8,792 nucleotides of DNA from an uncultured Fidelibacterota bacterium (lineage in GTDB: Bacteria; Marinisomatota; Marinisomatia; Marinisomatales; TCS55). Below are positions 1 to 6,742 of this stretch, piece after piece (positions within the stretch are counted from its first letter, which is position 1; every line of letters starts with the position of its first letter). Location: positions 1 to 8,792 of the forward strand of contig CAJWTA010000043.1 of assembly GCA_913046805.1 (NCBI GenBank), read 5' to 3'. A program made the position numbers and the translations under genes. The notes beneath the pieces are model-generated. The model did no database searches. It was not told where the DNA came from and saw only the letters and a list, made by a program, of their open reading frames with translations.

Positions 1-209
1 CTGTACATTTCTTTTGTAACAATATCAGTTTCCAAACCGACTCCGCGATCAAAGAGTTCAGTTTTTTCAAAAGCGGGTGTTCTTATTTGCCCATAGTTAA
101 ATAATTCCATTGTGTCATGGATTTTCTTTTCAAGAATTCGCCACTTATGAGATTCCTCCGGAAGAATGTCTTGAGTGCCTTTGATTGATCTTATATGATT
201 TTTACTCAT
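1..209 (-). CDS. hisS: Histidyl-tRNA synthetase, N-terminal part (runs off the window)
   Basis: Histidyl-tRNA synthetase charges tRNA-His with histidine in the cytoplasm. Reading the minus strand from an ATG at 209 gives 69 open codons to the window edge. The product starts MSKNHIRSIKGTQDILPEES and continues with an 'RTPAFEKTELFDRGVG' stretch and then 'ETDIVTKEMY'. This is the class II HisRS N-terminus: the KGTQD(I/L)LP opening followed by the motif 1 region (RTP..E) and the GeetDiVtKEMY block. The start overlaps the end of the upstream DUF2007 gene by 8 bp, and no strong Shine-Dalgarno is visible, so translational coupling is likely. The catalytic motifs 2 and 3 and the anticodon-binding domain lie outside the window. 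Identity is near certain; integrity of the rest cannot be judged here. Confidence 0.97.
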   Translation of the reverse strand, partial: MSKNHIRSIKGTQDILPEESHKWRILEKKIHDTMELFNYGQIRTPAFEKTELFDRGVGLETDIVTKEMY

Positions 210-450
210 TTTGAAGCCCGATGCCTTGCAGCAAATCTAATGCTTTTTTTCTAAAACCCTCAGGAATATACAATTTTACAACACCAGTGGGAATGTTGAA
301 GGCATTTAAATTGTAGGCACTACCAAAGAAATCACTTTTTATATAAGCAGGTATGTCGTTTTTATGTAAAATATTTTTTGCCATTTCTGCATTTATAATG
401 CCACTATAAGTGCCAATTGGAATCCAATCTTCATGCTTAATGCTTGCCAT
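202..450 (-). CDS. DUF2007-type putative signal-transducing protein, 82 aa
   Basis: This small soluble protein matches the DUF2007 pattern. It has an opening strand (WIPIGTYSG, residues 9-17), a helix with the 'AEMAKNILHKNDIPAYI' signature (about 21-37), a Gly/Asn-rich loop, and a closing V.LYIPE segment followed by a helix 'KKALDLL' (about 57-74). Family members are often annotated as putative signal-transducing proteins, but the biochemical role is unknown. There is no signal peptide or membrane segment, so it should be cytoplasmic. Its ATG lies 3 bp after the stop codon of the lptD-like gene, and its 3' end overlaps hisS by 8 bp, so the three are almost certainly co-transcribed. No good Shine-Dalgarno precedes the ATG, which fits coupled translation. 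The family call is fairly sure; the function is not. Confidence 0.8.
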   Translation of the reverse strand: MASIKHEDWIPIGTYSGIINAEMAKNILHKNDIPAYIKSDFFGSAYNLNAFNIPTGVVKLYIPEGFRKKALDLLQGIGLQNE

Positions 451-453
451 AAT

Positions 454-3400
454 TTATCTATCAAAAAGTGATGGTCTAGTAAAAGTGCCTCCGCGTTGTT
501 CAAATTTTAAATCACTTAGATTTGGTGACTTGACATTTAAACGCAGATAAAGTCCCGATGCATAACCGCTTGGTGTCCAGTTAATGCTCATTTCCCAGCA
601 ATGTAAATCACGATATATCGAGAACGTATGACTCACTAGACTTTGTTCAATTAAATCAAAGCGGGCGTTGTACTGAACCTTCCAATTTTGAGTTAGCCGA
701 ATTGTTGAGTTTGAAGACATCCAAAATGTTTTTTGGGCATTATTTGGGTTAGCATTATTATATGCAAAGCTGAATGAAGCACTGGTTGACCACAAGTTTA
801 TGGGTGAAGTGTTATTAGTTTCTGATGAAATGCCATCTATTAATCCAGGTAAATTTGCCCCGTCAATTCTTTCGTTTGTATCCATGGTGTCTATTTCAGA
901 CCCAATATCATTTTCACTCAAAAGGTTTCTGCGTTTTCCAGCGAACTTTAGACCTGTGGAAAATCTCGCATTTATTAATCTTGGTGTTGGGATTCCATTT
1001 GATTTTCTAATTTTATTAATTCTAGTATTATTGACACTATCAAAATCGTACCAGTCATGAGTCATTGAGAAATCTAAATTCAATTTTTGCCTAATGTTGG
1101 CTCGAATCGAAGAGTTAAGGTTCCCCCAATTGTATTGATCTAAAACTAAATTATTACTTGTGCTAAGTCTCCATGAGAATAAATCTTTTTTTACCTCCTG
1201 ATCGTTTTCTTTTACCTTTGCTTGAAAAACGTTATTTACTGAAAGGTTTACAGATTGGTTTTCGCCCCTTGGTGTTCCCCCAGCAAGTGTACCTGAAAAT
1301 CTATCAAAATAAACCACTTCGCCATTATCTTGATTTATTACCTCGTAGTAGTTTGGATTTCTACCAAAAACTTCTTTGGAAAAATCTGGTCTAAAGGAAT
1401 ACCCAATCGATGGCGAAGCAACATGACGTATTGATTTAAGATTACCTATTTCTAAAGGGAATAAACCATATATTTGAGTATTCATATTTAAATTGAATGA
1501 ACCAGTTGTACGGCTCGCAAAACCCAAAACCTCATTTTTATTGATCAATCCAGTTGAATCAATAAAACCGGAATAGGACCGGTTTACCCAATCAGATTTT
1601 AATGAAAGACTGGGGGAAATATTAAAATATTTGAAAATTTTTGAGGACATATTGAGTCCTGAAGTATGTGAAATTACGTAATCTGAAAATGTTTTTTCAT
1701 GAATTTCACCTTGCTCATCCAAGCCCCACCTAAAAGAATCAGTTGAATCATTTAATGCGTATTTTTCTGATTCGTAATAATATTTATGATTATTGGTAAA
1801 ACGGGAAGAATAATTGTAATTAATATTATTATACCAACTTTTATTTTTTGCTTTTGTTGGAAACAGAGCGCGTTGACTATGAGAAAAAGCCATCTGTGGG
1901 ACAACATTATTTGATAGGTTAATTTGTTGACCGTTGCGAGTTGGTATTGTATAAAATGGAGAGTTGGGGTCAATTTTTTGTTCAGCCATGAGGTCTCTTC
2001 TGCTGGAAAGGTTTATGCTCAAACTATTTCGCGCTTTAGGCCATCGTTTAGAGTATGTTGCGTTTGAAACTGCTTGTTGGTTCAATCTTTTTTGCTGCTC
2101 GATGCCAGTTCTACGATTGTAATCTCCGCTTGAATAATAACTCGCGTTTACAGAGGCAGATTGATTATTCCTTAATTGCTGCCTATGATTCCATCTGACT
2201 ACGTAATCGCTTTGTCTATTTTCACTGAGATTAAAAATATCTCTATCCTCAGCAGGGGTTGAGCTAGAGAATCGCTGCTTTGTTTCAAGGTCTATATTTC
2301 CAGAGAAACTGTATTTTTTTGAATAATTATTTTTAGACCGAAAAGTTATTCCATCGCGATCGTAAAAACTCATTGTAAGTTTTGTATCAAAGTATTCACT
2401 GCCTGCCCAGTAGTATCCTAGTCCATTCACGTAGCCTCCCCAGCGTGCATCGGTGCCATATGAAGGCATAATCCACCCAGAATTTCTTCTTCCTTTTTGA
2501 TGTGGAAATACTCCAAATGGCAAACCAAAAATTGGGATATTAGCAATGTTTAGAATGATTGGCCGAGCAACAACTTTATCTTCATTGATCATTTTCATTT
2601 TTTTCATATGAAAATGAAAATGCGGATGATCTAATTCGCAGGTTGTGTATATGGCGTTTTCAGCATAAAAGATGTCCATGTCTTGATTTCGTATTTCATC
2701 ACCATGATAATATCCATCTTCAGCTTTTGTCTTCCCTTTGGTTACTTTTCCTTGGCGCGTCTCCAGATTATAGAGCATCGAGTCTCCAGTGAGAGGCTCT
2801 TTATCAGATTCAATCATGGAAGGCATTAAAAAACCATATGTAGAATCACGCTCAGACATTGGAGTGGCTCTTAACAAATTTTTATTCCACTCCATGTTTA
2901 TAAAACCAGCAGAGAGGTTTACATCTGTATATTTAATGTCTGCTTCACCGTGCAAATCCATGTATTCTCTTGCTATATCATATTCTATATCTTCTGAAGA
3001 ATAAACAACCGGACCATCCACATCTCCAGTAGTTGAATCGGGCGTGTAAGTACCACGTGAACCTCCAGCTACTAAAATTTGATTTAGTTCTTTATTATCA
3101 AAGTTCATGCTAATGGTGTCACCGGAAACCAGGTTCTTTCCTTGATAAACCGAATCCTCAAATAAGTGATATAGAGTAGTTGCCATACCTTCAAGCCTGA
3201 GAGAATCAAGTGATCCATCTACAAAAAAACCTCGAAGAGTTGATCCGGTCATATCATTTATAAAATTAGCATCGCTAGAGTGTCTAATCGTGTCATTTTC
3301 AACAACTTCTATCCACTCTTTTTTACCGTTAGATGGATTAGTAGCTTTTGCATTTTCTGGGATGTAAATACTATTCAAAACATCATCTTTGTAGGTCAAG

Positions 3401-4050
3401 AAAATCTCATTTCCAGAGATAGTTTGCATGTTGTCAACAATTTTTGGATTAATCCTTAAAGATGTTTTTCCATTTTGACGGTCGTAAATCGCTTCTCCAC
3501 AAGTAGCTATTCGACCGTTTTCATTAATGACAACATTACCCTTTGCAGAGTATGACACCCCTGAAGATTCGGGGTATTTTTTATACTCTATCTTATCACC
3601 GTTAATTATTTGATTCTTTTGTTTGAGCATGGTATTTCCATTTGCAGAGCCACTATCAGACTCAGAAAAATAATATAAGGTGTCAGCTATTAATTGATAA
3701 GTTGAATCCCATACTTCTGCGTTACTGTATGCGATCAATATGTCATTAGGAGAATCAATGTATAGAGAATCAGAAACAAGATTTTGATCCTTCTGGTCCA
3801 TAGAGACTTTTCCATACAAAAACCCTTCCTGAGATTGCTTATCAAATCTTGCCCAATCACAACGTAAAACCATGTCCCCTTTTTTGAAAATAACGTTGCC
3901 TTTGAGATACTGCATAGACACACCATTCATAGTGATATTTTGAAGTGTATCCGCCCTTTGAAGTCTTAGTCGGCTATCCGACTGGGCGATCAAAGAAGCG
4001 ATTAAAAAGAGAAATAAATATCTTTTGCTGTTTATAAACTCTGCAATCAT
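454..4050 (-). CDS. lptD: LptD/OstA-like outer-membrane LPS assembly protein, 1198 aa
   Basis: LptD is the outer-membrane barrel that inserts lipopolysaccharide into the outer leaflet. A signal peptide is visible (N-terminal Lys/Arg, then YLFLFLIASLIA, ending near residue 24). OstA/LptA-like repeats follow over about residues 28-460, with recurring 'GNV.…DS.Y.' units. A boundary block has 'TTCELDHPHFHF' (469-480) and 'IPIFGLPFGVFP' (505-516), the signature of the Bacteroidota-type LptD family. After about residue 520 the sequence is rich in alternating Tyr/Ser/Asn/Arg strands, as in a beta-barrel, ending in a 'DLHCWEMSINW' strand and 'GLYLRLNVKSP'. It is longer than the E. coli protein (784 aa). 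There are exactly four cysteines (64, 184, 471, 1151). The last residues are SLFDR rather than a terminal aromatic. No clear Shine-Dalgarno precedes the ATG. It is first in a cluster with DUF2007 and hisS. Confidence 0.9.
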   Translation of the reverse strand: MIAEFINSKRYLFLFLIASLIAQSDSRLRLQRADTLQNITMNGVSMQYLKGNVIFKKGDMVLRCDWARFDKQSQEGFLYGKVSMDQKDQNLVSDSLYIDSPNDILIAYSNAEVWDSTYQLIADTLYYFSESDSGSANGNTMLKQKNQIINGDKIEYKKYPESSGVSYSAKGNVVINENGRIATCGEAIYDRQNGKTSLRINPKIVDNMQTISGNEIFLTYKDDVLNSIYIPENAKATNPSNGKKEWIEVVENDTIRHSSDANFINDMTGSTLRGFFVDGSLDSLRLEGMATTLYHLFEDSVYQGKNLVSGDTISMNFDNKELNQILVAGGSRGTYTPDSTTGDVDGPVVYSSEDIEYDIAREYMDLHGEADIKYTDVNLSAGFINMEWNKNLLRATPMSERDSTYGFLMPSMIESDKEPLTGDSMLYNLETRQGKVTKGKTKAEDGYYHGDEIRNQDMDIFYAENAIYTTCELDHPHFHFHMKKMKMINEDKVVARPIILNIANIPIFGLPFGVFPHQKGRRNSGWIMPSYGTDARWGGYVNGLGYYWAGSEYFDTKLTMSFYDRDGITFRSKNNYSKKYSFSGNIDLETKQRFSSSTPAEDRDIFNLSENRQSDYVVRWNHRQQLRNNQSASVNASYYSSGDYNRRTGIEQQKRLNQQAVSNATYSKRWPKARNSLSINLSSRRDLMAEQKIDPNSPFYTIPTRNGQQINLSNNVVPQMAFSHSQRALFPTKAKNKSWYNNINYNYSSRFTNNHKYYYESEKYALNDSTDSFRWGLDEQGEIHEKTFSDYVISHTSGLNMSSKIFKYFNISPSLSLKSDWVNRSYSGFIDSTGLINKNEVLGFASRTTGSFNLNMNTQIYGLFPLEIGNLKSIRHVASPSIGYSFRPDFSKEVFGRNPNYYEVINQDNGEVVYFDRFSGTLAGGTPRGENQSVNLSVNNVFQAKVKENDQEVKKDLFSWRLSTSNNLVLDQYNWGNLNSSIRANIRQKLNLDFSMTHDWYDFDSVNNTRINKIRKSNGIPTPRLINARFSTGLKFAGKRRNLLSENDIGSEIDTMDTNERIDGANLPGLIDGISSETNNTSPINLWSTSASFSFAYNNANPNNAQKTFWMSSNSTIRLTQNWKVQYNARFDLIEQSLVSHTFSIYRDLHCWEMSINWTPSGYASGLYLRLNVKSPNLSDLKFEQRGGTFTRPSLFDR

Positions 4051-4206
4051 TCAGATTTAATTTTATATACTCGGATTAAATTTAATACGATTGATGTAAT
4101 ATAATTGTTTCCTTTCTCGTGTTTACAAAATGCAACTAGGCACAAATTTAAGGAAATTCTTATCCTTCAATTGATGTAAACTTTATTATAGAATTTGGAG
4201 TAAATA
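4051..4206. promoter_or_regulatory. Divergent intergenic region between lptD and the FKBP gene
   Basis: This 156 bp gap must hold the promoters for both the leftward lptD cluster and the rightward FKBP gene. It is very AT-rich. A 10 bp direct repeat, ATTGATGTAA, occurs at 4090-4099 and 4170-4179, exactly 80 bp apart. A TATTAT hexamer at 4184-4189 is a possible -10 for the right-hand gene, but no convincing -35 sits at the right distance, and it would put the transcript start almost on the ribosome binding site. GGAG at 4197-4200, six bases before the ATG, is a clear Shine-Dalgarno for the FKBP gene. Precise promoters cannot be assigned from sequence alone. Confidence 0.6.
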
Positions 4207-4611
4207 ATGAAAATTAATTGGCAAATTATTACGTTTGCGGTAATGTTAATTGCAGTTAGCTGCAGTAAGGAAAAACAAACAATGAACAATGGATTAGTAA
4301 TAGAAGATATAAAAATTGGCGATGGTCAAGAGGTTGAAAAATTTAATATTGTAACAGTTAACTACACAGGCCTCCTTGAGGATGGTACAAAATTTGATTC
4401 CTCTTTAAATCCTGGTAGGTCTCCATTTAGGTTTACCGTTGGAGCAGGTCAAGTAATTAAAGGTTGGGATGAGGGTCTTATGGGCATGAAGGTCGGCGGT
4501 AAGCGTAAGCTTACTATCCCGCCAGAGCTTGGTTATGGAAGCAGAGACAATGGACCGATACCAGCTAATTCTACACTTATATTCGAAATAGATCTTCTTG
4601 GTATTGAATGA
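4207..4611 (+). CDS. FKBP-type peptidyl-prolyl cis-trans isomerase, lipoprotein, 134 aa
   Basis: The enzyme isomerises X-Pro bonds and helps fold envelope proteins. The N-terminus ([19 protein letters not shown]) is a lipoprotein signal with Cys19 as the likely lipidated residue (AVSC), so the mature protein is probably anchored in the periplasm-facing membrane. A single FKBP domain spans about residues 30-134. The residues lining the FKBP active site are all present when aligned to FKBP12: Tyr53, Phe63, Asp64, Phe74, Phe76, Val83, Ile84, Trp87 (in VIKGW), Tyr110 (in LGYG) and Phe126. It should therefore be catalytically competent. The protein is minimal, with no FkpA-type dimerisation domain. 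The start is supported by GGAG six bases upstream. The next gene begins 20 bp after the stop and may share the transcript. Confidence 0.95.
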   Translation: MKINWQIITFAVMLIAVSCSKEKQTMNNGLVIEDIKIGDGQEVEKFNIVTVNYTGLLEDGTKFDSSLNPGRSPFRFTVGAGQVIKGWDEGLMGMKVGGKRKLTIPPELGYGSRDNGPIPANSTLIFEIDLLGIE

Positions 4612-4631
4612 TTAATTAACATTTACAGTTA

Positions 4632-5075
4632 ATGAAAAGAAATACACTAGAACTTGTTGGATTTGTAAGTGTGATTGCATCTTTAATTTTTGTAGGGATG
4701 GAAATACGGCAAAATACTACTGCGGTAAGAGGTTCAACCAATCAGGCTATATCTGACCAAGCAACTGAACTTTATCTTGCCATGGCAACTGATCGAAACA
4801 TTGCCCGCTTAACCGTCAGGTTGTACGATGGGGCTTTAAGGGAGGATTTTGATCCAGTGGATGATATGCAATTATTTTTAACTGTTATGACTGGTCTTCG
4901 TAGGGTGGAAAATATCTTTCTTCAATTAGAGGATAACATTCTAGATGAAAGAGCTTTCGATAGAATAGGTCTGAGCTTTTATCGATCCAACTACGGCCGT
5001 GAAATATGGGAGACGAACAAACAGTTTTTTGATCGAAAGTTTGTGCCTTTTTTTGAAAAATTATTAGATGAATAA
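4632..5075 (+). CDS. Membrane-anchored protein of unknown function, 147 aa
   Basis: I recognise the general pattern but no function. One hydrophobic segment near the N-terminus (about residues 7-25, LVGFVSVIASLIFVGMEI) is followed at once by 'RQNTTAVR', and the rest is soluble and mostly helical. Features include 'ATELYLAMATDRNIARL' (44-60), a charged 'EDFDPVDDMQLFLT' stretch (71-84) and an aromatic C-terminal part with WETNKQFFDRKFVPFFEKLL. Proteins with this layout (an N-terminal 'E.iG..sv.aSLiFVG.eirQ' anchor and a helical tail with a conserved Trp) are common hypothetical proteins in marine bacteria. The anchor probably leaves the helical part on one side of the inner membrane; the topology is not certain. 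No Shine-Dalgarno is evident before the ATG. Position 20 bp after the FKBP gene suggests co-transcription, which by itself does not imply shared function. Confidence 0.8.
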   Translation: MKRNTLELVGFVSVIASLIFVGMEIRQNTTAVRGSTNQAISDQATELYLAMATDRNIARLTVRLYDGALREDFDPVDDMQLFLTVMTGLRRVENIFLQLEDNILDERAFDRIGLSFYRSNYGREIWETNKQFFDRKFVPFFEKLLDE

Positions 5076-5218
5076 TAGTTTTATGTCCATACCTCAGGTA
5101 GGATAATTACGAAAAATATTAATCATTTATCCAATACTTGCTATTGTGTTTCTCAATTCTATTTTCGGTTGGGTAAATTTGTTTATTAAAATAATCTAAC
5201 CTAAGGATAGAGCTAATA
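5076..5218. other. Intergenic DNA before tRNA-Thr
   Basis: No coding sequence is supported here. A short inverted repeat, TACCT/AGGTA, at 5090-5100 is not followed by a T-run, so it is not a convincing terminator for the preceding gene. TAAAAT at 5187-5192, 27 bp before the tRNA, could be a -10 hexamer for the tRNA gene, but its -35 partner is poor. Nothing else stands out. Confidence 0.7.
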
Positions 5219-5291
<73 letters not shown>

Positions 5292-5368
5292 CAAATTTTT
5301 TTAATTTTTCAAAATAGTTTCTTTCTAAATTCTTTAACAACTTCATTTAATAATTACAAACATAATTA

Positions 5369-5376
5369 AGGGGGAG
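5369..5376 (+). promoter_or_regulatory. Strong Shine-Dalgarno of the 204 aa lipoprotein gene
   Basis: AGGGGGAG lies five bases before the ATG at 5382. It is the strongest ribosome binding site of any gene fully inside the window and fixes the start codon. Most neighbours have weak or no visible site, so this gene may be translated at a higher rate, which is an inference. Confidence 0.8.
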
Positions 5377-5381
5377 CTGCT

Positions 5382-5996
5382 ATGAAAAAAATTATTCCTT
5401 TTTTGTTTTTTATTTTCTTTAGTTGTCAAAAGGACGAGGGTTATGACTCCATGTGGCTGATTGGGGAATGGGAAATTCTAATGGATAGAGGCGAAAATCC
5501 AATGCCAAACTTTCAAAAAATCGGGATCCTTAAATTCGAAAAAATATCAGATTGGGCAGATGCTACGTGTGGTTCGGTAACTTACTCTATAACTGATTCA
5601 AACATTTTTTCATCGAATGAATTAAACAAAACAATGAGTTACCACCACTGTGGTCACTCAAATAATTTAACCTTTGTAGATGGTGGTCCAGAAATATTTA
5701 ATACTCTTGATCCAATTGGAAATAAAATTTTAGATATTTTTAGAGAAAGAGAATGTGGTTGTAATTTCGACGATGGTAGCCCAAAAGGATTTGGACCTAA
5801 TCTATTTGGGGCTGTACAAAAGGACGGTGTAGATTTTCCAAAACTAGTAACGGTTAAAAATTTTGTATCTGGGAAAGATCTTAATTTTAATAGATTTGCA
5901 TATGGCAGTGTTAGCAATGATATAGGTTTATGGAGCTGCGCAGATTCAAGAGAAAGTGAACCTGAATATTATATTCGATTAATCAAAATTAAATAA
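5382..5996 (+). CDS. Unrecognised Cys-rich probable lipoprotein, 204 aa
   Basis: I do not recognise a named family. The N-terminus MKKIIPFLFFIFFSC has a short charged start, a very hydrophobic Phe-rich core and Cys15 as the probable lipidation site (FFSC, a loose lipobox of a kind seen in Bacteroidota-like bacteria). The mature part opens with 'WLIGEWEI' (25-32), which resembles the first strand of lipocalin-like domains (LiG.W.). Four of the remaining residues of note are His88, His89, Cys90 and His92 in a 'HHCGH' cluster, and Cys125 and Cys127 form a 'CGC' motif. Cys63 and Cys186 complete the set. In an exported protein these could form disulfides or bind a metal. The gene stands alone between tRNA-Thr and a convergent cupredoxin gene. 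It starts from a strong Shine-Dalgarno. Lipoprotein export is fairly sure; the lipocalin-like fold is a guess. Confidence 0.8.
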   Translation: MKKIIPFLFFIFFSCQKDEGYDSMWLIGEWEILMDRGENPMPNFQKIGILKFEKISDWADATCGSVTYSITDSNIFSSNELNKTMSYHHCGHSNNLTFVDGGPEIFNTLDPIGNKILDIFRERECGCNFDDGSPKGFGPNLFGAVQKDGVDFPKLVTVKNFVSGKDLNFNRFAYGSVSNDIGLWSCADSRESEPEYYIRLIKIK

Positions 5997-6010
5997 ACCT
6001 TTACATAAAA

Positions 6011-6100
6011 TTAAATTACTCTGACATTTTCACCTTTAAATTTTGTAGCATTCCAATTTATGGATTTTTTATCTGGTGTTTGTAATCCGCTAAAAATTAT
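6011..6100 (-). pseudogene. Decayed fragment of a T9SS type A sorting domain
   Basis: Read on the minus strand, 6100 down to a TAA at 6011-6013, this stretch encodes an IIFSGLQTP block, then DKKSINWNATKFKGENV, then RVI and the stop. It aligns with the C-terminal sorting domain of the protein at 6743-8008 (SGLQTPGKKSINWNATNFKG and on). At the DNA level 6025-6096 matches 6820-6891 at 63 of 72 positions, without gaps. The copy has lost the upstream 'YPNPFNPTT' part and the downstream 'SSGIYFYEI…K' end, which is replaced by a quick stop. The open frame extends upstream only to a TAA near 6165 with no start codon. It is therefore a gene remnant and not a working gene. It lies about 150 bp beyond the stop of the short cupredoxin gene, in the same orientation. 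Confidence 0.85.
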
Positions 6101-6256
6101 TGAAATAGAATTAAAAAAAAATTTGGAACACAACCAAAAATTATATAAAAAGATATGAAGTTATTGATCTAAATAAATTTTTTATGTGTAAAATATTGGA
6201 TTTATACTTTTTATTGGCCTTTATTAAGTGTGTGCGTTCATTTGCAAAGCTTCAAT
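6101..6256. other. AT-rich spacer between the sorting-domain fossil and the short cupredoxin gene
   Basis: This stretch lies in the convergent gap between the 204 aa lipoprotein gene and the short cupredoxin gene. It is very AT-rich, with a run of nine A at 6113-6121. I looked on the minus strand for remains of a DUF4397 domain that might link the cupredoxin gene to the fossil and found none. No strong hairpin followed by a T-run is visible for either converging transcript. Confidence 0.6.
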
Positions 6257-6643
6257 TCATTTAGGATTAACGATTATTGTACCTGTCATTCCTTGTTGAG
6301 CATGAGAACCTATGCTACATATGTAATCGTATCTGCCTGATACATCAAAAACTAAAGTTCCAATAGTACAAGGTCCACTACACGGGCCTAAACTTAATTT
6401 TACTGGTCCAGAGGTGGTATATACATCGTGAAAACCACCTTCATTTATAAACCTTACGGAATCTCCCTGGCTGATTGTTATGACAGATGGGTTATAATAC
6501 ATATTTCCTGCATATATTGTATTGATGCCATCAATTAACCCACCCTTAGTTTGACTATCTTCATTTATGTCGGTGCACGATTGAATCCCAACCGATATAA
6601 GTATTGTCATGAAAAAATAGTTTATTTTTTTTGATTTTGTCAC
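6257..6643 (-). CDS. Cupredoxin (type-1 copper) lipoprotein, 128 aa
   Basis: This is a small blue-copper type protein, probably an electron carrier or copper-binding protein at the cell envelope. It starts with GTG at 6643. The first 23 residues are a lipoprotein signal (MTKSKKINYFFMTILISVGI, then QSC), with Cys23 as the likely lipidated residue. A later in-frame ATG (residue 12) would spoil the signal. The cupredoxin domain covers about residues 42-127. All four expected copper ligands are visible: His72 (GGFHD), Cys109 (YIC), His114 (GSH) and Met119 (GM), with Cys-x4-His-x4-Met spacing. A CSGPC motif (Cys88, Cys92) may form a disulfide. The domain is identical at 53 of 85 positions to that of the protein at 6743-8008. 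A weak AGG precedes the start by nine bases. The gene lies 99 bp after its paralogue and may be on the same transcript. Confidence 0.9.
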   Translation of the reverse strand: MTKSKKINYFFMTILISVGIQSCTDINEDSQTKGGLIDGINTIYAGNMYYNPSVITISQGDSVRFINEGGFHDVYTTSGPVKLSLGPCSGPCTIGTLVFDVSGRYDYICSIGSHAQQGMTGTIIVNPK

Positions 6644-6742
6644 TGTATTAAACCTAAGTGGTAATGGTTTAAATTAGAAAAATTATTAAAATAAGAATAT
6701 TTTTGAAGTCAAGAGCTTTTATAAAGCCAAATCTAATAATCA

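Noticed and set aside
800..1394. Plus-strand open frames (800-1060, 825-1010, 1173-1394)
   Set aside because: They lie antisense inside the lptD coding region, have no recognisable domains and no supporting ribosome binding sites; the strong LptD signal on the other strand explains the DNA.
1752..3926. Short open frames at 1752-1973, 2789-3004 and 3735-3926
   Set aside because: Alternate-frame shadows of the lptD-like gene with low-complexity products and no family resemblance.
5090..5100. TACCT/AGGTA inverted repeat as a terminator after the 147 aa gene
   Set aside because: The stem is only four usable base pairs and no T-run follows.
5654..5917. Minus-strand open frame of 87 codons
   Set aside because: It is antisense to the 204 aa lipoprotein gene, which has a strong ribosome binding site and a signal peptide; the antisense product shows no domain.
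6101..6256. Remains of DUF4397 domains between the short cupredoxin gene and the sorting-domain fossil
   Set aside because: I read the minus strand here in search of the DUF4397 motifs and found no convincing match; the DNA is AT-rich and uninformative.
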